Positions 36,012 to 45,579 of a stretch of DNA of 64,000 bases are shown here, in pieces. Position numbers and translations under genes: made by a program. Below the pieces are notes generated by a model. That model made no database searches. It was not told where the DNA came from and was given only the letters and a program-made list of their open reading frames with translations. Each line of letters begins with the position of its first letter. Position 1 is the first letter of the stretch. The stretch covers positions 62,001 through 126,000 of the forward strand of contig NZ_JAAMPJ010000001.1 in assembly GCF_011067745.1 (NCBI RefSeq), in the 5' to 3' direction. Origin of the DNA: Lentzea alba. GTDB lineage: Bacteria; Actinomycetota; Actinomycetes; Mycobacteriales; Pseudonocardiaceae.

Positions 36012-37539
36012 CAGCCGGCGCCATCGTCTGTGCGGTGGCGATCGCGGCCAGCACCGCGCCCGCCTTGTTCAGGCACTCGTTGTCCTCGGCCAGCGGGTCC
36101 GAGTCGGCCACGATGCCGCCACCGGCCTGCACGTACGCCACCCCTTCGCGCACCAGGGCGGTCCGGATGGCGATGGCGGTGTCCGCATCCCCGGCGAAGT
36201 CGAAGTAGCCCACAACGCCGCCGTAGAGGCCACGACGGGTGGGTTCCAGCTCCTCGATGAGCTCCATCGCGCGCGGCTTGGGCGCACCGGACAGCGTGCC
36301 GGCCGGGAAACACGCGGCGACCGCGTCGTAGGCCGTCTTCCCGTCGGCGAGCTCACCGGTCACGGTCGACACGATGTGCATGACGTGGCTGTACCGCTCG
36401 ACCTTGAAGAAGTCGACGACGTGCACGGAACCCGGCTTGCAGACGCGGCCCAGGTCGTTGCGGCCGAGGTCGACGAGCATCAGGTGCTCGGCGCGTTCCT
36501 TGTGGTCGGCGAGCAGGTCCTTCTCGAGCAGCGCGTCCTCTTCGGGGTCCTCCGCACGCCACCGGGTGCCCGCGATGGGGTGGGTGGTGGCCTTGCCGTC
36601 GCGCACGGTCACGAGCGACTCGGGGCTGGAGCCCACGATGTCGAACCCCTCGAGGCGCAGCAGGTACATGTACGGGCTGGGGTTCGTCGCGCGCAGCACC
36701 CGGTAGATGTCGAGCGCGTCGGCGTCCGTGTCGATCTCGAACCGCTGCGACACCACGATCTGGAACGCCTCACCCGCCCGGATGGCCTCCTTGGCCTTCT
36801 CGACGGCCGCGAAGTGCTCGGCCTGCGAGCGCCGGCGCCGGAACTCGGGCTTCGGCCGCGCGAACACGGCGGCGGTCGGCGGCGCGGGCGTGTGCAGCTG
36901 CGTCGTCATCTCGTCGAGCCGCCGCACCGCGTCGTCGTACGCCGCGTCGACGCGCTCGGCCGAGTCGTCCCAGTTGATCGCGTTCGCGATGAGGGTGACC
37001 GTGCCCTCGTGGTGGTCGAGCGCCGCGAGGTCGGTCGCGAGCAGCATGACCAGCTCGGGGATCTTCAGGTCGTCCTCGGCGATGTTCGGCAGCCGCTCCA
37101 GCCGCCGCACCGCGTCGTAGCCGATGTAGCCGACCATGCCGCCGGTCAGCGGGGGCATGCCGGGCAACGGGTCCGTGCGCAGCACCTCGACGGTCTCGCG
37201 CAGCGCCTGCAGCGGGTCGCCGCCGTCCGGCAGCCCCACGGGCCGCGTGCCCGTCCAGAACGCCTCACCGCCGGTGGCCGTCAGCGCCGCCGAGGACTGC
37301 ACGCCGATGAACGACCACCGCGACCAGGAGCGCCCGTTCTCCGCCGACTCGAAGAGGAACGTGCCGGGCCGATCGGCCCCGAGCTTGCGGTACAGCCCGA
37401 CAGGGGTCTCCGCGTCGGCCAGCAGCCTGCGCACCACCGGGATGACCCGGCGGTTGACCGCCAGCTCCCGGAACTCCTCGCGCGTTGGGCTCACGGCCCC
37501 CAGACCAGCGGCGGCCACAGCCCCGATGACGCTCACCAT
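36001..37539 (-). CDS. trpE: Anthranilate synthase component I
   Basis: 512 aa. Makes anthranilate from chorismate with ammonia or with a TrpG partner not seen here. N-terminal feedback region ([19 protein letters not shown], the LLES-type tryptophan-binding element), C-terminal chorismate-binding domain with [48 protein letters not shown] and [12 protein letters not shown]. Start at the ATG at 37539 gives a 14-residue extra N-terminus; GTG codons at the next position or at codon 15 (VSPTREEF) are alternatives. Only 38 bp separate it from a divergent TetR gene with an operator-like repeat. Confidence 0.95.
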   Translation of the reverse strand: MVSVIGAVAAAGLGAVSPTREEFRELAVNRRVIPVVRRLLADAETPVGLYRKLGADRPGTFLFESAENGRSWSRWSFIGVQSSAALTATGGEAFWTGTRPVGLPDGGDPLQALRETVEVLRTDPLPGMPPLTGGMVGYIGYDAVRRLERLPNIAEDDLKIPELVMLLATDLAALDHHEGTVTLIANAINWDDSAERVDAAYDDAVRRLDEMTTQLHTPAPPTAAVFARPKPEFRRRRSQAEHFAAVEKAKEAIRAGEAFQIVVSQRFEIDTDADALDIYRVLRATNPSPYMYLLRLEGFDIVGSSPESLVTVRDGKATTHPIAGTRWRAEDPEEDALLEKDLLADHKERAEHLMLVDLGRNDLGRVCKPGSVHVVDFFKVERYSHVMHIVSTVTGELADGKTAYDAVAACFPAGTLSGAPKPRAMELIEELEPTRRGLYGGVVGYFDFAGDADTAIAIRTALVREGVAYVQAGGGIVADSDPLAEDNECLNKAGAVLAAIATAQTMAPAVDR

Positions 37540-37549
37540 GCCGGTAATT

Positions 37550-37575
37550 GTTGCATAAATTCAACATCTGTTGAA
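37550..37575. promoter_or_regulatory. Repeat of GTTG/CAAC half-sites between trpE and tetR
   Basis: TTCAAC-ATCT-GTTGAA (37560-37575) is a perfect 6-bp inverted repeat; a further GTTG at 37550-37553 pairs with CAAC at 37562-37565 (N8). It fills the 38-bp space between the divergent starts, where a TetR protein would shut off both genes. Assignment is inference. Confidence 0.5.
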
Positions 37576-37577
37576 CT

Positions 37578-38189
37578 ATGGCCCATGTGGAGCAAGTGAA
37601 CCAGAAACGCCGAGGCCGCCGCGCCGCGGGCGAGGACACGCGGGCCGCCCTGATCGCCGCGGCCCGCGAGGTGTTCGTCGAAAAGGGCTACGACGGCGCG
37701 ACGGTCCGCGCGATCGCCGCCAAAGCGGGCGTGGACGCCGCCATGGTCAACCACTGGTTCGGCGGCAAGGAGGGCCTGTTCGCCCAGTCCGTGCTGCAAC
37801 TCCCGTTCGACCCGGCCGAGATCCTCAAACGCCTGCTGGACGGCCCCGTCGAGCAGGCGGGCGAACGCATCATCCGCACCTTCGTCACGGTCTGGGACGC
37901 GACCGGCGGCGGCACCTTCGCCGCGCTGATCCGCAGCGTCACGAGCCACCAGGAGGTGGCGAACGCGCTGCGGTCGTTCTTCATCAACGCGATCTTCAAG
38001 AACCTCCTGGCGGAGATCGAGGTGGAACAACGCGACCTGCGCGCCACCCTGTGCGCGACGCAGATGGTCGGGCTCGGCATGGTCCGGTACGTCGTGCACT
38101 TCGAACCACTGGCATCGGCGGACCTGGACACGGTGGTCAAGGCCATCGCCCCGAACATGCAGCGCTACCTGACCGGCGACCTGGACTAG
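37578..38189 (+). CDS. TetR-family transcriptional regulator
   Basis: 203 aa. N-terminal TetR helix-turn-helix: [48 protein letters not shown] (about 21-68, in HTH blocks), then an all-helical ligand domain of the TetR_C_33-like kind ([25 protein letters not shown]). Ligand unknown. Sits alone between hisI and trpE, an interval that in mycobacteria holds other genes. It overlaps the hisI stop by 4 bp convergently, and may control trpE through the shared operator. Confidence 0.88.
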   Translation: MAHVEQVNQKRRGRRAAGEDTRAALIAAAREVFVEKGYDGATVRAIAAKAGVDAAMVNHWFGGKEGLFAQSVLQLPFDPAEILKRLLDGPVEQAGERIIRTFVTVWDATGGGTFAALIRSVTSHQEVANALRSFFINAIFKNLLAEIEVEQRDLRATLCATQMVGLGMVRYVVHFEPLASADLDTVVKAIAPNMQRYLTGDLD

Positions 38190-38539
38190 GCCTCGGGGGC
38201 GAGCAGCACCGTGGCGTCGAAGCAGGTGCGGTCGCCCGTGTGGCAGGCGGCGCCGACCTGGTCGACGAGCAGCAGCAGGGTGTCGCCGTCGCAGTCGAGC
38301 CGCACCTCGTGCACGTACTGGGTGTGGCCGGAGGTCTCGCCCTTCACCCACAGCTGCTGGCGGCTGCGCGAGTAGTAGGTCGCGCGGCGGGTGGCGAGGG
38401 TGCGGCGCAGTGCCTCGTCGTCCATCCACGCCACCATGAGCACCTCACGGGTGTCGCGCTGCTGGGCCACCGCGCAGATCAGGCCGTCGGGGGTGCGCTT
38501 GAGCCGCGCGGAGATTGCGGGATCGAGCGGGCTGCTCAA
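38186..38539 (-). CDS. hisI: Phosphoribosyl-AMP cyclohydrolase
   Basis: 117 aa from a TTG at 38539 within TTGA, overlapping the upstream gene's stop, with GGAGG 6-7 nt upstream. Third step of histidine synthesis. Conserved: [46 protein letters not shown] (Zn/Mg-binding Cys and Asp), and [10 protein letters not shown] with the two further Cys ligands. The usual HisE domain is not fused. Confidence 0.93.
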   Translation of the reverse strand: MSSPLDPAISARLKRTPDGLICAVAQQRDTREVLMVAWMDDEALRRTLATRRATYYSRSRQQLWVKGETSGHTQYVHEVRLDCDGDTLLLLVDQVGAACHTGDRTCFDATVLLAPEA

Positions 38540-38895
38540 CGGGGTCCTCCCAGGTGTTCACGAGCGGGTCCGGTGTTGAGCAGGACCACGCCGTAGATGT
38601 GCACAGCGGACAGCACGCCGGACGCGACGCGGGTCCACACCGGACCGTCGGCCAGCACGATCACGAGATGCAGCAAGGCGACGAGGACGAACACCACCAT
38701 CGCCGGGTAGTGCATGAACCGCAGCCGCAACAACAGCGACGCCGCGACGAGCAGTTCGAAGAGCGCCACGAACGACGGCAGCTTCAGCACGTCGGCGTCG
38801 CCGGTCGACCTCCACAGGACCAGGCCGACCACGAAGAACACCAGCGCGCCGCCGAACGCGACCGCCGAAGCCACCCGCACCTCGACCGGCTTCAT
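38536..38895 (-). CDS. Small integral membrane protein between hisF and hisI
   Basis: 119 aa with four predicted helices ([71 protein letters not shown]). No motif recognised. It starts 10 nt after hisF and ends overlapping hisI, so it is part of the his transcript. M. tuberculosis does not have this gene at this site as far as I recall. Function unknown. Confidence 0.75.
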   Translation of the reverse strand: MKPVEVRVASAVAFGGALVFFVVGLVLWRSTGDADVLKLPSFVALFELLVAASLLLRLRFMHYPAMVVFVLVALLHLVIVLADGPVWTRVASGVLSAVHIYGVVLLNTGPAREHLGGPR

Positions 38896-38905
38896 CGCAC
38901 TACCG

Positions 38906-39664
38906 TCATCGCACTACGACGCCCGCCTGGCGCAGGCCGTCCTTGACCTCGCCGATGCGGAGCTGTCCGAAGTGGAACACGCTCGCGGCCAGCACGGCGT
39001 CCGCGCCTGCGGCGACCGCCGGCGGGAAGTGGTCGATCGCGCCCGCGCCGCCGCTGGCGATCAGCGGGACGTCGACCTCGCGGCGGACCAGTTCGATCAG
39101 TTCGAGGTCGAACCCGGCCTTGGTGCCGTCGGCGTCCATCGAGTTCAGCAGGATCTCGCCGACGCCCAGCTCCTGACCCTGCGCGGCCCACCGCACGGCG
39201 TCGATGCCGGTGCCGTTGCGGCCGCCGTGCGTGGTGACCTCGAAGCCGGTGCCGCCGGGCACGCGCCGCGCGTCGACCGACAGCACGATGCACTGCGCCC
39301 CGTACCGCTCCGAGCACTCCTTGAGCAGCTCGGGCCGCGCGATCGCCGCGGTGTTGAGGCTGACCTTGTCCGCGCCCGCGCGCAGCAGCTTGTTCACGTC
39401 TTCGGGGCTGCGCACGCCACCGCCGACCGTGAGCGGGATGAACACCTGCTCGGCCGTGCGGCGGACCACGTCGAACGTCGTCTCGCGGTCTCCGCTGCTG
39501 GCCGTCACGTCGAGGAACGTCAGCTCGTCGGCGCCTTCGGCGTCGTACGCCCTGGCGAGCTCCACGGGATCGCCCGCGTCGACGAGGTTGGTGAAGTTGA
39601 CTCCCTTCACCACCCGGCCCCGGTCGACGTCGAGACAGGGGATGACACGGACCGCGACTGACAT
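38906..39664 (-). CDS. hisF: Imidazole glycerol phosphate synthase, cyclase subunit
   Basis: 252 aa from the ATG at 39664 ([16 protein letters not shown]); an extension to 39697 lacks homology. TIM barrel with the catalytic Asp in IPCLDVD and the second Asp in [10 protein letters not shown]; phosphate loops GGGVRS and LIASGGAG are present. Partner HisH is 3.4 kb upstream rather than next door. Divergent from the PPOX gene. Confidence 0.96.
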   Translation of the reverse strand: MSVAVRVIPCLDVDRGRVVKGVNFTNLVDAGDPVELARAYDAEGADELTFLDVTASSGDRETTFDVVRRTAEQVFIPLTVGGGVRSPEDVNKLLRAGADKVSLNTAAIARPELLKECSERYGAQCIVLSVDARRVPGGTGFEVTTHGGRNGTGIDAVRWAAQGQELGVGEILLNSMDADGTKAGFDLELIELVRREVDVPLIASGGAGAIDHFPPAVAAGADAVLAASVFHFGQLRIGEVKDGLRQAGVVVR

Positions 39665-39720
39665 GCGCAGAAGCCTACAAGGGGCCGCTGGGCCCACCTT
39701 GGGGACTAGGCTGCGGCGCC

Positions 39721-40101
39721 ATGATCACCGAGTTGGGCGAGGGCCAGTACCTGCTGCTGACGACCTTCCGCAAGGACGGCACCGCGGTGCCCACACCGGT
39801 CTGGGTCGCTCCCGGCCCGTCCGACGGCGTGATCTACGCCTGGAGCGCCAAGGAAACCGGCAAGGTCAAGCGGATCCGGCGCAGCGGGGACGTCGAGATC
39901 GGGCCGTGCGACCTGCGCGGCAACCCCAAGGGCGACTCGATCAAGGCACGCGCCCGGCTGCTGGACGACGACGCCAGCGACGACGTCCGCGCCCGCATCG
40001 TGAAGAAGTACGGCTTCATGGGGTGGCTGACGATGACCGGCAGCAAGCTGCGCCGAGGGCGGACGGGCACGGTCGGCATCGAGATCACGCTGCCGAGCTG
40101 A
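39721..40101 (+). CDS. PPOX-class F420-dependent oxidoreductase-like protein
   Basis: 126 aa split-barrel flavin/F420-binding fold: [64 protein letters not shown]. Members of this short group bind F420 or FMN and reduce varied substrates; the physiological substrate is not predictable. Monocistronic; its stop is followed at once by the repeat array at 40106. Confidence 0.82.
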   Translation: MITELGEGQYLLLTTFRKDGTAVPTPVWVAPGPSDGVIYAWSAKETGKVKRIRRSGDVEIGPCDLRGNPKGDSIKARARLLDDDASDDVRARIVKKYGFMGWLTMTGSKLRRGRTGTVGIEITLPS

Positions 40102-40105
40102 ACTC

Positions 40106-40414
40106 TCAACGTTGACGAGCGCAGTCAACATTGACGAGTGCAGTCAACGTTGATTCGGCCGATCAATGTTGACTGCGCCGATGCACATTGAGGCCGATCA
40201 ACATTGACGCGATGTTGACACATTGACGCGGACATTGACTCAACATTGATCGAGTGGCCATGACAACGTTGTCACCATCCATGTTGATCAAGCGCGTCAA
40301 TGTTGATTGCGAGCGTCAATGTTGAGTCAACGTGGACTGGACGCCTCAATGTTGAGTCGACGTTGAGCGTCAACCCGAGGTTGACCGAGCGCTTGGCGTC
40401 AACCTAGAGTTGAC
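40106..40414. repeat. Array of TCAAC-RTTGA decamers, partly in 19-bp periodicity, upstream of the HTH-Clp_N gene
   Basis: Nine exact decamers: TCAACGTTGA at 40106 and 40144; TCAACATTGA at 40125, 40198 and 40240; its complement TCAATGTTGA at 40163, 40297, 40316 and 40346. Near copies are at 40182, 40263, 40278, 40327 and 40357. The first four start exactly 19 bp apart (units such as TCAACGTTGACGAGCGCAG), and 19-bp steps recur at 40278-40297-40316 and 40327-40346. The array ends in two 17-bp palindromes GTCAAC-N5-GTTGAC at 40369-40385 and 40398-40414. Within these a promoter can be read: TTGACC (40381-40386), 18 nt, TAGAGT (40405-40410), placing the RNA start at or near the ATG at 40417. Confidence 0.85.
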
Positions 40415-40416
40415 GC

Positions 40417-41118
40417 ATGATCCAGTTGACCGACCTCATCGTCACGGTCGCCCAGGAGACTGACGACGCCCTCGTGCGCCTCGCGAAGGCCGTCGAGATG
40501 AGCGGTCAGCTCAACGAGCTCGGCGACCACCTGATCGGCCACTTCGTCGACGAGGCCCGGCGCGGCGGCGCAAGCTGGGCCGAGATCGGCGAGAGCCTCG
40601 GCGTCACCAAACAGGCCGCGCAGAAGCGGTTCGTGCCCAAGGAGTCACCGGAGCTCACCAAGCCGTCGACGGAGCGCTACACCCAGCGCTCCCGCAGGGT
40701 CATCGCGCTGGCCAGGCACCACGCGCGGTTCAGCGAACGGATCGGCACCGAGCACCTGCTGCTGGGGCTGCTCGACGACTCCGGCGGGCTCGCGGCCAAG
40801 ACCATCGCGAAGCTGGAGTCCGGCGACGGCAGCACCCGCATCGCCGTGCTGCACCGGCTGGAGAAGGAACCCGCGCGGCGGCCCGAGAAGCAGCCGTACT
40901 CGACGCACTGCAAGAAGGCGCTCGAACTGGCTGTCCGCGAGGCGCTGCGGATGGGTCACATGTTCATCGGCACCGAGCACATCCTGCTCGGGGTGCTGCT
41001 CGAAGAAGGAGGGACCGCGGCCGACGTGCTGCACACCACCGGTGTCACGCACGCGGCCGCGGCCGCTCACATCGAAAAGGTCGTCAACGGACCGCAGCAA
41101 GTGCTTCCGGGAGCGTGA
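40417..41118 (+). CDS. HTH-Clp_N domain regulator (ClpC2-like)
   Basis: 233 aa. Residues about 50-72 form a helix-turn-helix ([22 protein letters not shown]), and two Clp N-terminal repeats follow: about 86-150 ([26 protein letters not shown]) and about 160-225 ([28 protein letters not shown]). No AAA+ module. The domain order matches mycobacterial ClpC2, which binds its own promoter and sequesters ligands that would poison ClpC1. The gene lies directly behind a dense array of GTTGAC-type palindromes and its ATG is 3 nt from the last, so autoregulation is likely and the mRNA may be leaderless. The 3' end overlaps priA by 35 bp. Confidence 0.85.
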   Translation: MIQLTDLIVTVAQETDDALVRLAKAVEMSGQLNELGDHLIGHFVDEARRGGASWAEIGESLGVTKQAAQKRFVPKESPELTKPSTERYTQRSRRVIALARHHARFSERIGTEHLLLGLLDDSGGLAAKTIAKLESGDGSTRIAVLHRLEKEPARRPEKQPYSTHCKKALELAVREALRMGHMFIGTEHILLGVLLEEGGTAADVLHTTGVTHAAAAAHIEKVVNGPQQVLPGA

Positions 41119-41815
41119 AGGCACCGGCGTACAAGGCCTTGCCGATGATGGAGCCCTCCACGCCGTCGCGCGACAGCTTCGACAGCGCGACCAGGTCGTC
41201 CACAGTGGACACGCCGCCGGACGCGATGACCGGGGCGTCGGTGCGGGCGCAGACCTCGCTGAGCAGGTCCAGGTTCGGGCCCGTCAGCGTGCCGTCCTTC
41301 GACACGTCCGTCACGACGTAACGCGCGCAGCCGTCGCGGTCGAGCCGGTCGAGGACCTCCCAGAGGTCGCCGCCGTCCGACGTCCAGCCGCGGCCCTTGA
41401 CCCGGTGGCCCTGCTCGGTGATGCGGACGTCCAGGCCCACCGCGATCTTCTCGCCGTACGCCGCGATCGCCTTCGCGCACCACTCCGGGTCTTCCAGCGC
41501 CGCGGTGCCCAGGTTGACCCGCGCACAGCCGGTGGCCAGCGCGGCCTCCAGCGACGCGTCGTCGCGGATGCCGCCGGACAGCTCCACCTTCACGTCGAGC
41601 TCGCCGACCACGCGGGCGATCAGCTCGCGGTTCGAGCCACGCCCGAACGCCGCGTCGAGGTCGACGAGATGGATCCACTCCGCTCCGTCGCGCTGCCACT
41701 GCAGAGCCGCGTCGAGCGGCTCGCCGTAGTTCGTCTCGGTACCGGCTTCGCCCTGCACGAGGCGAACGGCACGACCGTCGGCCACGTCAACAGCGGGGAG
41801 GAGTGTGAACGTCAC
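41084..41815 (-). CDS. priA: Bifunctional HisA/TrpF isomerase PriA
   Basis: 243 aa. Isomerises ProFAR (histidine pathway) and phosphoribosyl anthranilate (tryptophan pathway), which explains the lack of a separate trpF. Barrel with catalytic Asp in [19 protein letters not shown] and Asp in [16 protein letters not shown]; the Arg of GSNREL and the loop GRGWTSDGG are PriA features. Its ATG overlaps the upstream secreted gene by 4 bp. Confidence 0.95.
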   Translation of the reverse strand: MTFTLLPAVDVADGRAVRLVQGEAGTETNYGEPLDAALQWQRDGAEWIHLVDLDAAFGRGSNRELIARVVGELDVKVELSGGIRDDASLEAALATGCARVNLGTAALEDPEWCAKAIAAYGEKIAVGLDVRITEQGHRVKGRGWTSDGGDLWEVLDRLDRDGCARYVVTDVSKDGTLTGPNLDLLSEVCARTDAPVIASGGVSTVDDLVALSKLSRDGVEGSIIGKALYAGAFTLPEALAAVR

Positions 41816-43041
41816 CCGCTCAGCCTAGCGTCCCCCAGCACCAGCGCGGCCACGCGCTCCTGGGCGTCCGCGGTGCGCGCGAACGTCGCCGGCACCGGCG
41901 TGACCAGGAACCCGACGAAGCTCGGGTACTGCTGGGCCAGCGCGAGGTGCAGGTACTGCGTGCTCTCAAGATCGGCATCCGTGCGGTCCGCGCACGGTGC
42001 CTGCGGCGACCCCTCCGGCATGAGGAACAGCTCCTTGCCGGGTGCGCGTTCCTCGAGCTTGGCCATCCGCGCCTCGAGGTCCGCGTAGCCGGCGCAGTAG
42101 TCGTGGAAGCCGACCGCGTCGACCTCCGCCGGCACCTGGAACGCGTCGTCGATCTGCGAGCCGGCCACCACGAACACGACCTTCTTGCCGGGGAAGTGCT
42201 TCTTGATCAGGCGCGCGGTGTCGCCGTCCCGGACGACGAAGCCGTCCACCTGGTGCGCGGCCGCCGCTTCTGAGCCCACCTCGACGAGGTTGAGATTGCT
42301 GTGACCGCGCACCTCGTGGCCGCGCGCCCCGAGGTAGCCGTAGTAGCGCAGCGCCGAGCCGGGCCGCTTGCGCAGGGCGTCGGAGTTCAGCGCCTCGATC
42401 TTCAGGTCGTCGACGAGGCCCGCCGTCGTCGGGCTGCCCGCACCGAGGTACACCCACAGCCTGGCGGTCGGGACCTCGGTGCCGAGCGCGATCTTCCGGC
42501 GCTCGCCGTTGACGGTGAGGTCGAGCGCGGCACCGGAGAGCTTCAGCGTCACGTCGTACGAGCCGCGAGCCTTGACCGACGACGCGACCGGCGGTTTGCC
42601 GGGCTGCGAGATCTCCAGGCTCCCGTTGGCGCGCAACACGAGCCCGAGATCGATGTCCTGATTGGACGCGTGGCCGGTGCTGTTCGCCGAACGAGCGAGC
42701 ACGATCGACGACCACCCGTCCGCCGCCGGCGTGAGCTTCGCCGAGATCGTCGAACCAGTGGAAGGCGCGTCGAGACGTACCGCCGTCGTGTCACCGCGCA
42801 GCGACAGCGTTCCGGGTCGCCGCGGGTCGTTGACGTGCACGGACCCGCCCGCGACCCGGCTGTACGTGACGGCGCCGGTGCCTTGGCGGTGTTTGAGGTT
42901 GTCGTTCAGTCCCGACGTCAGCGACGTGTGCACGGCACCGTCGAAGTTGTCGTGGAACGGTGCCGGTGCGGCGAGTGCGCCCCCAGGCACAGCAACGGAG
43001 GCAGCCGCGAGCGCGGCTACCGTCAGCAGTCGTGTGATCAC
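41812..43041 (-). CDS. Secreted two-domain protein of unknown function inside the his operon
   Basis: 409 aa. Signal peptide (about 25 residues, ending GGALA). Residues about 30-215 resemble a concanavalin-like lectin fold ([42 protein letters not shown]); residues about 225-405 look like a TIM-barrel hydrolase ([65 protein letters not shown]). A glycoside hydrolase role is only a guess; no family is recognised with confidence. It overlaps hisH upstream and priA downstream by 4 bp each, so it is locked into the histidine operon. Confidence 0.75.
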   Translation of the reverse strand: MITRLLTVAALAAASVAVPGGALAAPAPFHDNFDGAVHTSLTSGLNDNLKHRQGTGAVTYSRVAGGSVHVNDPRRPGTLSLRGDTTAVRLDAPSTGSTISAKLTPAADGWSSIVLARSANSTGHASNQDIDLGLVLRANGSLEISQPGKPPVASSVKARGSYDVTLKLSGAALDLTVNGERRKIALGTEVPTARLWVYLGAGSPTTAGLVDDLKIEALNSDALRKRPGSALRYYGYLGARGHEVRGHSNLNLVEVGSEAAAAHQVDGFVVRDGDTARLIKKHFPGKKVVFVVAGSQIDDAFQVPAEVDAVGFHDYCAGYADLEARMAKLEERAPGKELFLMPEGSPQAPCADRTDADLESTQYLHLALAQQYPSFVGFLVTPVPATFARTADAQERVAALVLGDARLSG

Positions 43042-43673
43042 GACAAGGTAGTCAACCAGTTCCGCAACAGCTGTGCGCCGGCATCACCGGACTTCTCCGG
43101 GTGGAACTGCGTCGCCCACAGCGGCCCGTTCTCGACGGCGGCGACGAACTCGTCCCCCGAGTGGTCCGCCCACGTCACCAACGGCGGCCTGATGTGCTCG
43201 GCCGGCTCCAGCTCCCACCTGCGCACGCCGTAGGAGTGCACGAAGTAGAAGCGGGTGTCCTTGTCGAGACCCGCGAACAGCTGCGAACCCTCGGGCGCGC
43301 GAACCGTGTTCCAGCCCATGTGCGGCACGATCGGCGCTTCGAGCCGCTCGACCGTGCCGGGCCACTCGCCGCAGCCCTCGGTCAGCACGCCGTGCTCGAT
43401 GCCGCGCTCGAACAGGATCTGCATGCCCACGCAGATGCCGAGCACCGGACGGCCACCCGCGAGGCGCTCGCCGATGATCCGGGCGCCGCGCACCGAGTTC
43501 AGGCCCTCCATGCACGCCGCGTACGCCCCGACGCCGGGCACGACCAGACCGTCGGCGTCGCGCGCGGCCTTGGGGTCCGAGGTCACCTCGACATGGGCGC
43601 CGACCCGCTGAAGCGCGCGCTCGGCCGAGCGCAGGTTGCCTGAGCCATAGTCAAGTACGACGACACGTGCCAC
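43038..43673 (-). CDS. hisH: Imidazole glycerol phosphate synthase, glutaminase subunit
   Basis: 211 aa from the GTG at 43673 ([16 protein letters not shown]). Class I amidotransferase that supplies ammonia to HisF. Nucleophile Cys in LGICVGMQ, then HMGWNTV, and the His-Glu pair in TQFHPEKSG. Ten nucleotides downstream of the gene at 43684-44508. A start ten codons earlier is possible but lacks homology. Confidence 0.96.
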   Translation of the reverse strand: MARVVVLDYGSGNLRSAERALQRVGAHVEVTSDPKAARDADGLVVPGVGAYAACMEGLNSVRGARIIGERLAGGRPVLGICVGMQILFERGIEHGVLTEGCGEWPGTVERLEAPIVPHMGWNTVRAPEGSQLFAGLDKDTRFYFVHSYGVRRWELEPAEHIRPPLVTWADHSGDEFVAAVENGPLWATQFHPEKSGDAGAQLLRNWLTTLS

Positions 43674-43683
43674 GCCCACCAGG

Positions 43684-44508
43684 TTAGTCGGTCGGCGCGG
43701 CACCCTGTGTCACCGGTATGACCGGCAACACGGCGTTGATCGGTTTCCGGCGCACGAGCCGACGCCTGAGCGTGACCATGATCGCGGCCATCCCCACGAG
43801 CAAGAGCGCGCCGATGAGGTAGTAGACGAGCATCGGGATCTGGAACAGCATCGTCACCAACGCCGTCAGCACGATCAACGGCAAGACGAGCGCCAACGGC
43901 CACATCTGCGCGCGCGGCGCTTCCAACGTCTGCAGCATGACGTCCGCACGGCCTTGTTCGGTGAGCTCGGCGACCTGTGCGACCTCACGCAGGCCCGCCG
44001 CGCGGAAGAAGTCGGGGATCGCGCCGACGCCGTTCTCGAAGTCGCGGATGCGTTCGAGCGGGCCCTTGCGGCTGGCCGGCGGGTACAGCGCGGTGAGCTT
44101 GTCGATGGCGTCGAGTTGCCACTTCTCCTTCTCGCGCAGGTTCACGAGGCCCGCGGTCGACCGGTCGAAGAGCAGCCCGACCGGACCGGACTGCTTCGCC
44201 TGCGCCGACAACCGCAGGACGGCTTCGCGCGAGCCCCACATGGACGCGCGGCCGATCGTGGTGGTGAAGAGGTAGAGCAGGGCGGCGTCGTCGTTCCAGA
44301 CGGCGAGAGCGGCGCCGCTGCCGATCTTGCGCACCCTGTTCGCCATGTAGGCGGCCTCGTTGAGCTTGGTCGCCGGCGGAGGCAGCAACACCGTGCCGGA
44401 CTGCACCGGGACGAGCGCCGCGGGTCCCACGTTGCCGCTGTGCATGGCCTTCTGCAGCTCGGCGGCGCCCAACGGGGTCCAGATCAGCATTCTCACGCAC
44501 AACATCAT
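43684..44508 (-). CDS. Hypothetical protein with two C-terminal membrane helices
   Basis: About 274 aa if started at the ATG at 44508 ([16 protein letters not shown]); ATGs at 44505 and 44490 are equally usable, and the reading to 44619 seems too long. A soluble 190-residue N-terminal region ([54 protein letters not shown]) is followed by two helices ([40 protein letters not shown]) and a basic tail. I do not recognise it. It precedes hisH by 10 nt and may share its transcript. Confidence 0.65.
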   Translation of the reverse strand: MMLCVRMLIWTPLGAAELQKAMHSGNVGPAALVPVQSGTVLLPPPATKLNEAAYMANRVRKIGSGAALAVWNDDAALLYLFTTTIGRASMWGSREAVLRLSAQAKQSGPVGLLFDRSTAGLVNLREKEKWQLDAIDKLTALYPPASRKGPLERIRDFENGVGAIPDFFRAAGLREVAQVAELTEQGRADVMLQTLEAPRAQMWPLALVLPLIVLTALVTMLFQIPMLVYYLIGALLLVGMAAIMVTLRRRLVRRKPINAVLPVIPVTQGAAPTD

Positions 44509-44630
44509 TCCGTACCGGGGTGTGGTCCCGTCCACACCAGACCGGCGTGTACGGATCCGGGCCGGGCACGAACGTGCCGTCCGTGCCGACTCCGGATCCG
44601 ACGTGGTCCTGACGACCACTTCCCCCTAAA

Positions 44631-44650
44631 CGGCGCGTGAAGGCGCGCCG
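44631..44650 (-). terminator. Hairpin downstream of the transketolase genes
   Basis: CGGCGCG / CGCGCCG, 7-bp stem, 6-nt loop, 35 nt past the stop of the C-terminal transketolase subunit. The rest of 44509-44685 shows nothing else. Confidence 0.5.
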
Positions 44651-44685
44651 GTCCAGTCATCCCCCATGACTGCGAACATGCTTCT

Positions 44686-45579
44686 TCACCCCCTGAAGAA
44701 ACTGCGCACAGCGCTCCCCAGCCCCACCACGTCGAGGTCGTGCGCGGCGTCATGGTCCTCAGCCGTGCCGTAGTTGCGGAGCTCTGCGTGTCGTTTGACG
44801 CCTATACAACGCACGCGGTGCGGAATCAGTTGCAGTGAATCCGAAATTAGATGAGAAGAAGTTCCCTCGAGGTACGGCTCCACCACCATGACGTCGGCGT
44901 GGTCCGTGTCCTGCACCGCCTTGCGCAGTCCGTCCGAGTCGAACGGTCGCACCGTCGCGGCGTACAGCACGGTGACATCGGCGTTCTCGGAGTCGACCGC
45001 CTTCAGCACGCGGTCGAGCATCGGTCCGACAGCGAGCACGACACCGCGTTTTCCGTGACGCAGCGCGGTGAATCCCTCACCGACCGGATACGCCTGCGTG
45101 TTCTCGTGCAGCGAAAGCCTGACGTAGACCCGGTTGTCGTCCTTCAACGCCTGCCGCAGCAGTGGCGTGACCTCGTCCGCGTGCCCAGGCACGTGAACGG
45201 TCCAGCCGGGCAGCGTGTCGAACAACGCGACGTCACCAGGTGACTGATGCGTGCGGCCCCACACCGGGTCGTCGTAGGAAGCGCCGATGCTCACGAACAC
45301 CGCACCCACGTCCTGATGGCCGATGTCCAGCTTGATCTGCTCGTACGGCCGTTCGACGAGAAACGGCGCGTAGCTGTGCACGACCGGCCGCAGCCCCGCC
45401 AACGCCAGACCGCCGGCCACGCCCACCATGGTCTGCTCGCGGATCCCGACGTCCACGACGCGCTCGTTCTCCTGCGGGAACTCGTTGCTGGAGATCACCG
45501 CGGTCACCACGGCGATCCGCGGGTCGTTGTCGATCTGCTCGTTGACGGCCCGGACGAAGGCCTGGCGCATCGTGGTCAT
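44686..45579 (-). CDS. Transketolase, C-terminal subunit
   Basis: 297 aa, the Pyr plus C-terminal part of a split transketolase. Pyrimidine-binding region with [21 protein letters not shown] (the Glu that activates thiamine diphosphate), then the transketolase C domain (VVLAVGPMLDRVLKAVDSENADVTVLYAATVRPFD, in two strands). Coupled to the N-terminal subunit by a one-base TGATG overlap. Split transketolases occur in archaea and in secondary-metabolite clusters; substrate not predictable. Confidence 0.9.
   Translation of the reverse strand: MTTMRQAFVRAVNEQIDNDPRIAVVTAVISSNEFPQENERVVDVGIREQTMVGVAGGLALAGLRPVVHSYAPFLVERPYEQIKLDIGHQDVGAVFVSIGASYDDPVWGRTHQSPGDVALFDTLPGWTVHVPGHADEVTPLLRQALKDDNRVYVRLSLHENTQAYPVGEGFTALRHGKRGVVLAVGPMLDRVLKAVDSENADVTVLYAATVRPFDSDGLRKAVQDTDHADVMVVEPYLEGTSSHLISDSLQLIPHRVRCIGVKRHAELRNYGTAEDHDAAHDLDVVGLGSAVRSFFRG

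Noticed and set aside
40106..40414. Reading the decamer array as a CRISPR
   Set aside because: Repeats are 10 bp within 19-bp units, both orientations occur and spacers are short and uneven; no cas gene is near.
44682..44700. TTCTTCA / TGAAGAA hairpin
   Set aside because: Overlaps the end of the transketolase coding sequence and has a weak A/T stem; the downstream GC hairpin is the better terminator.
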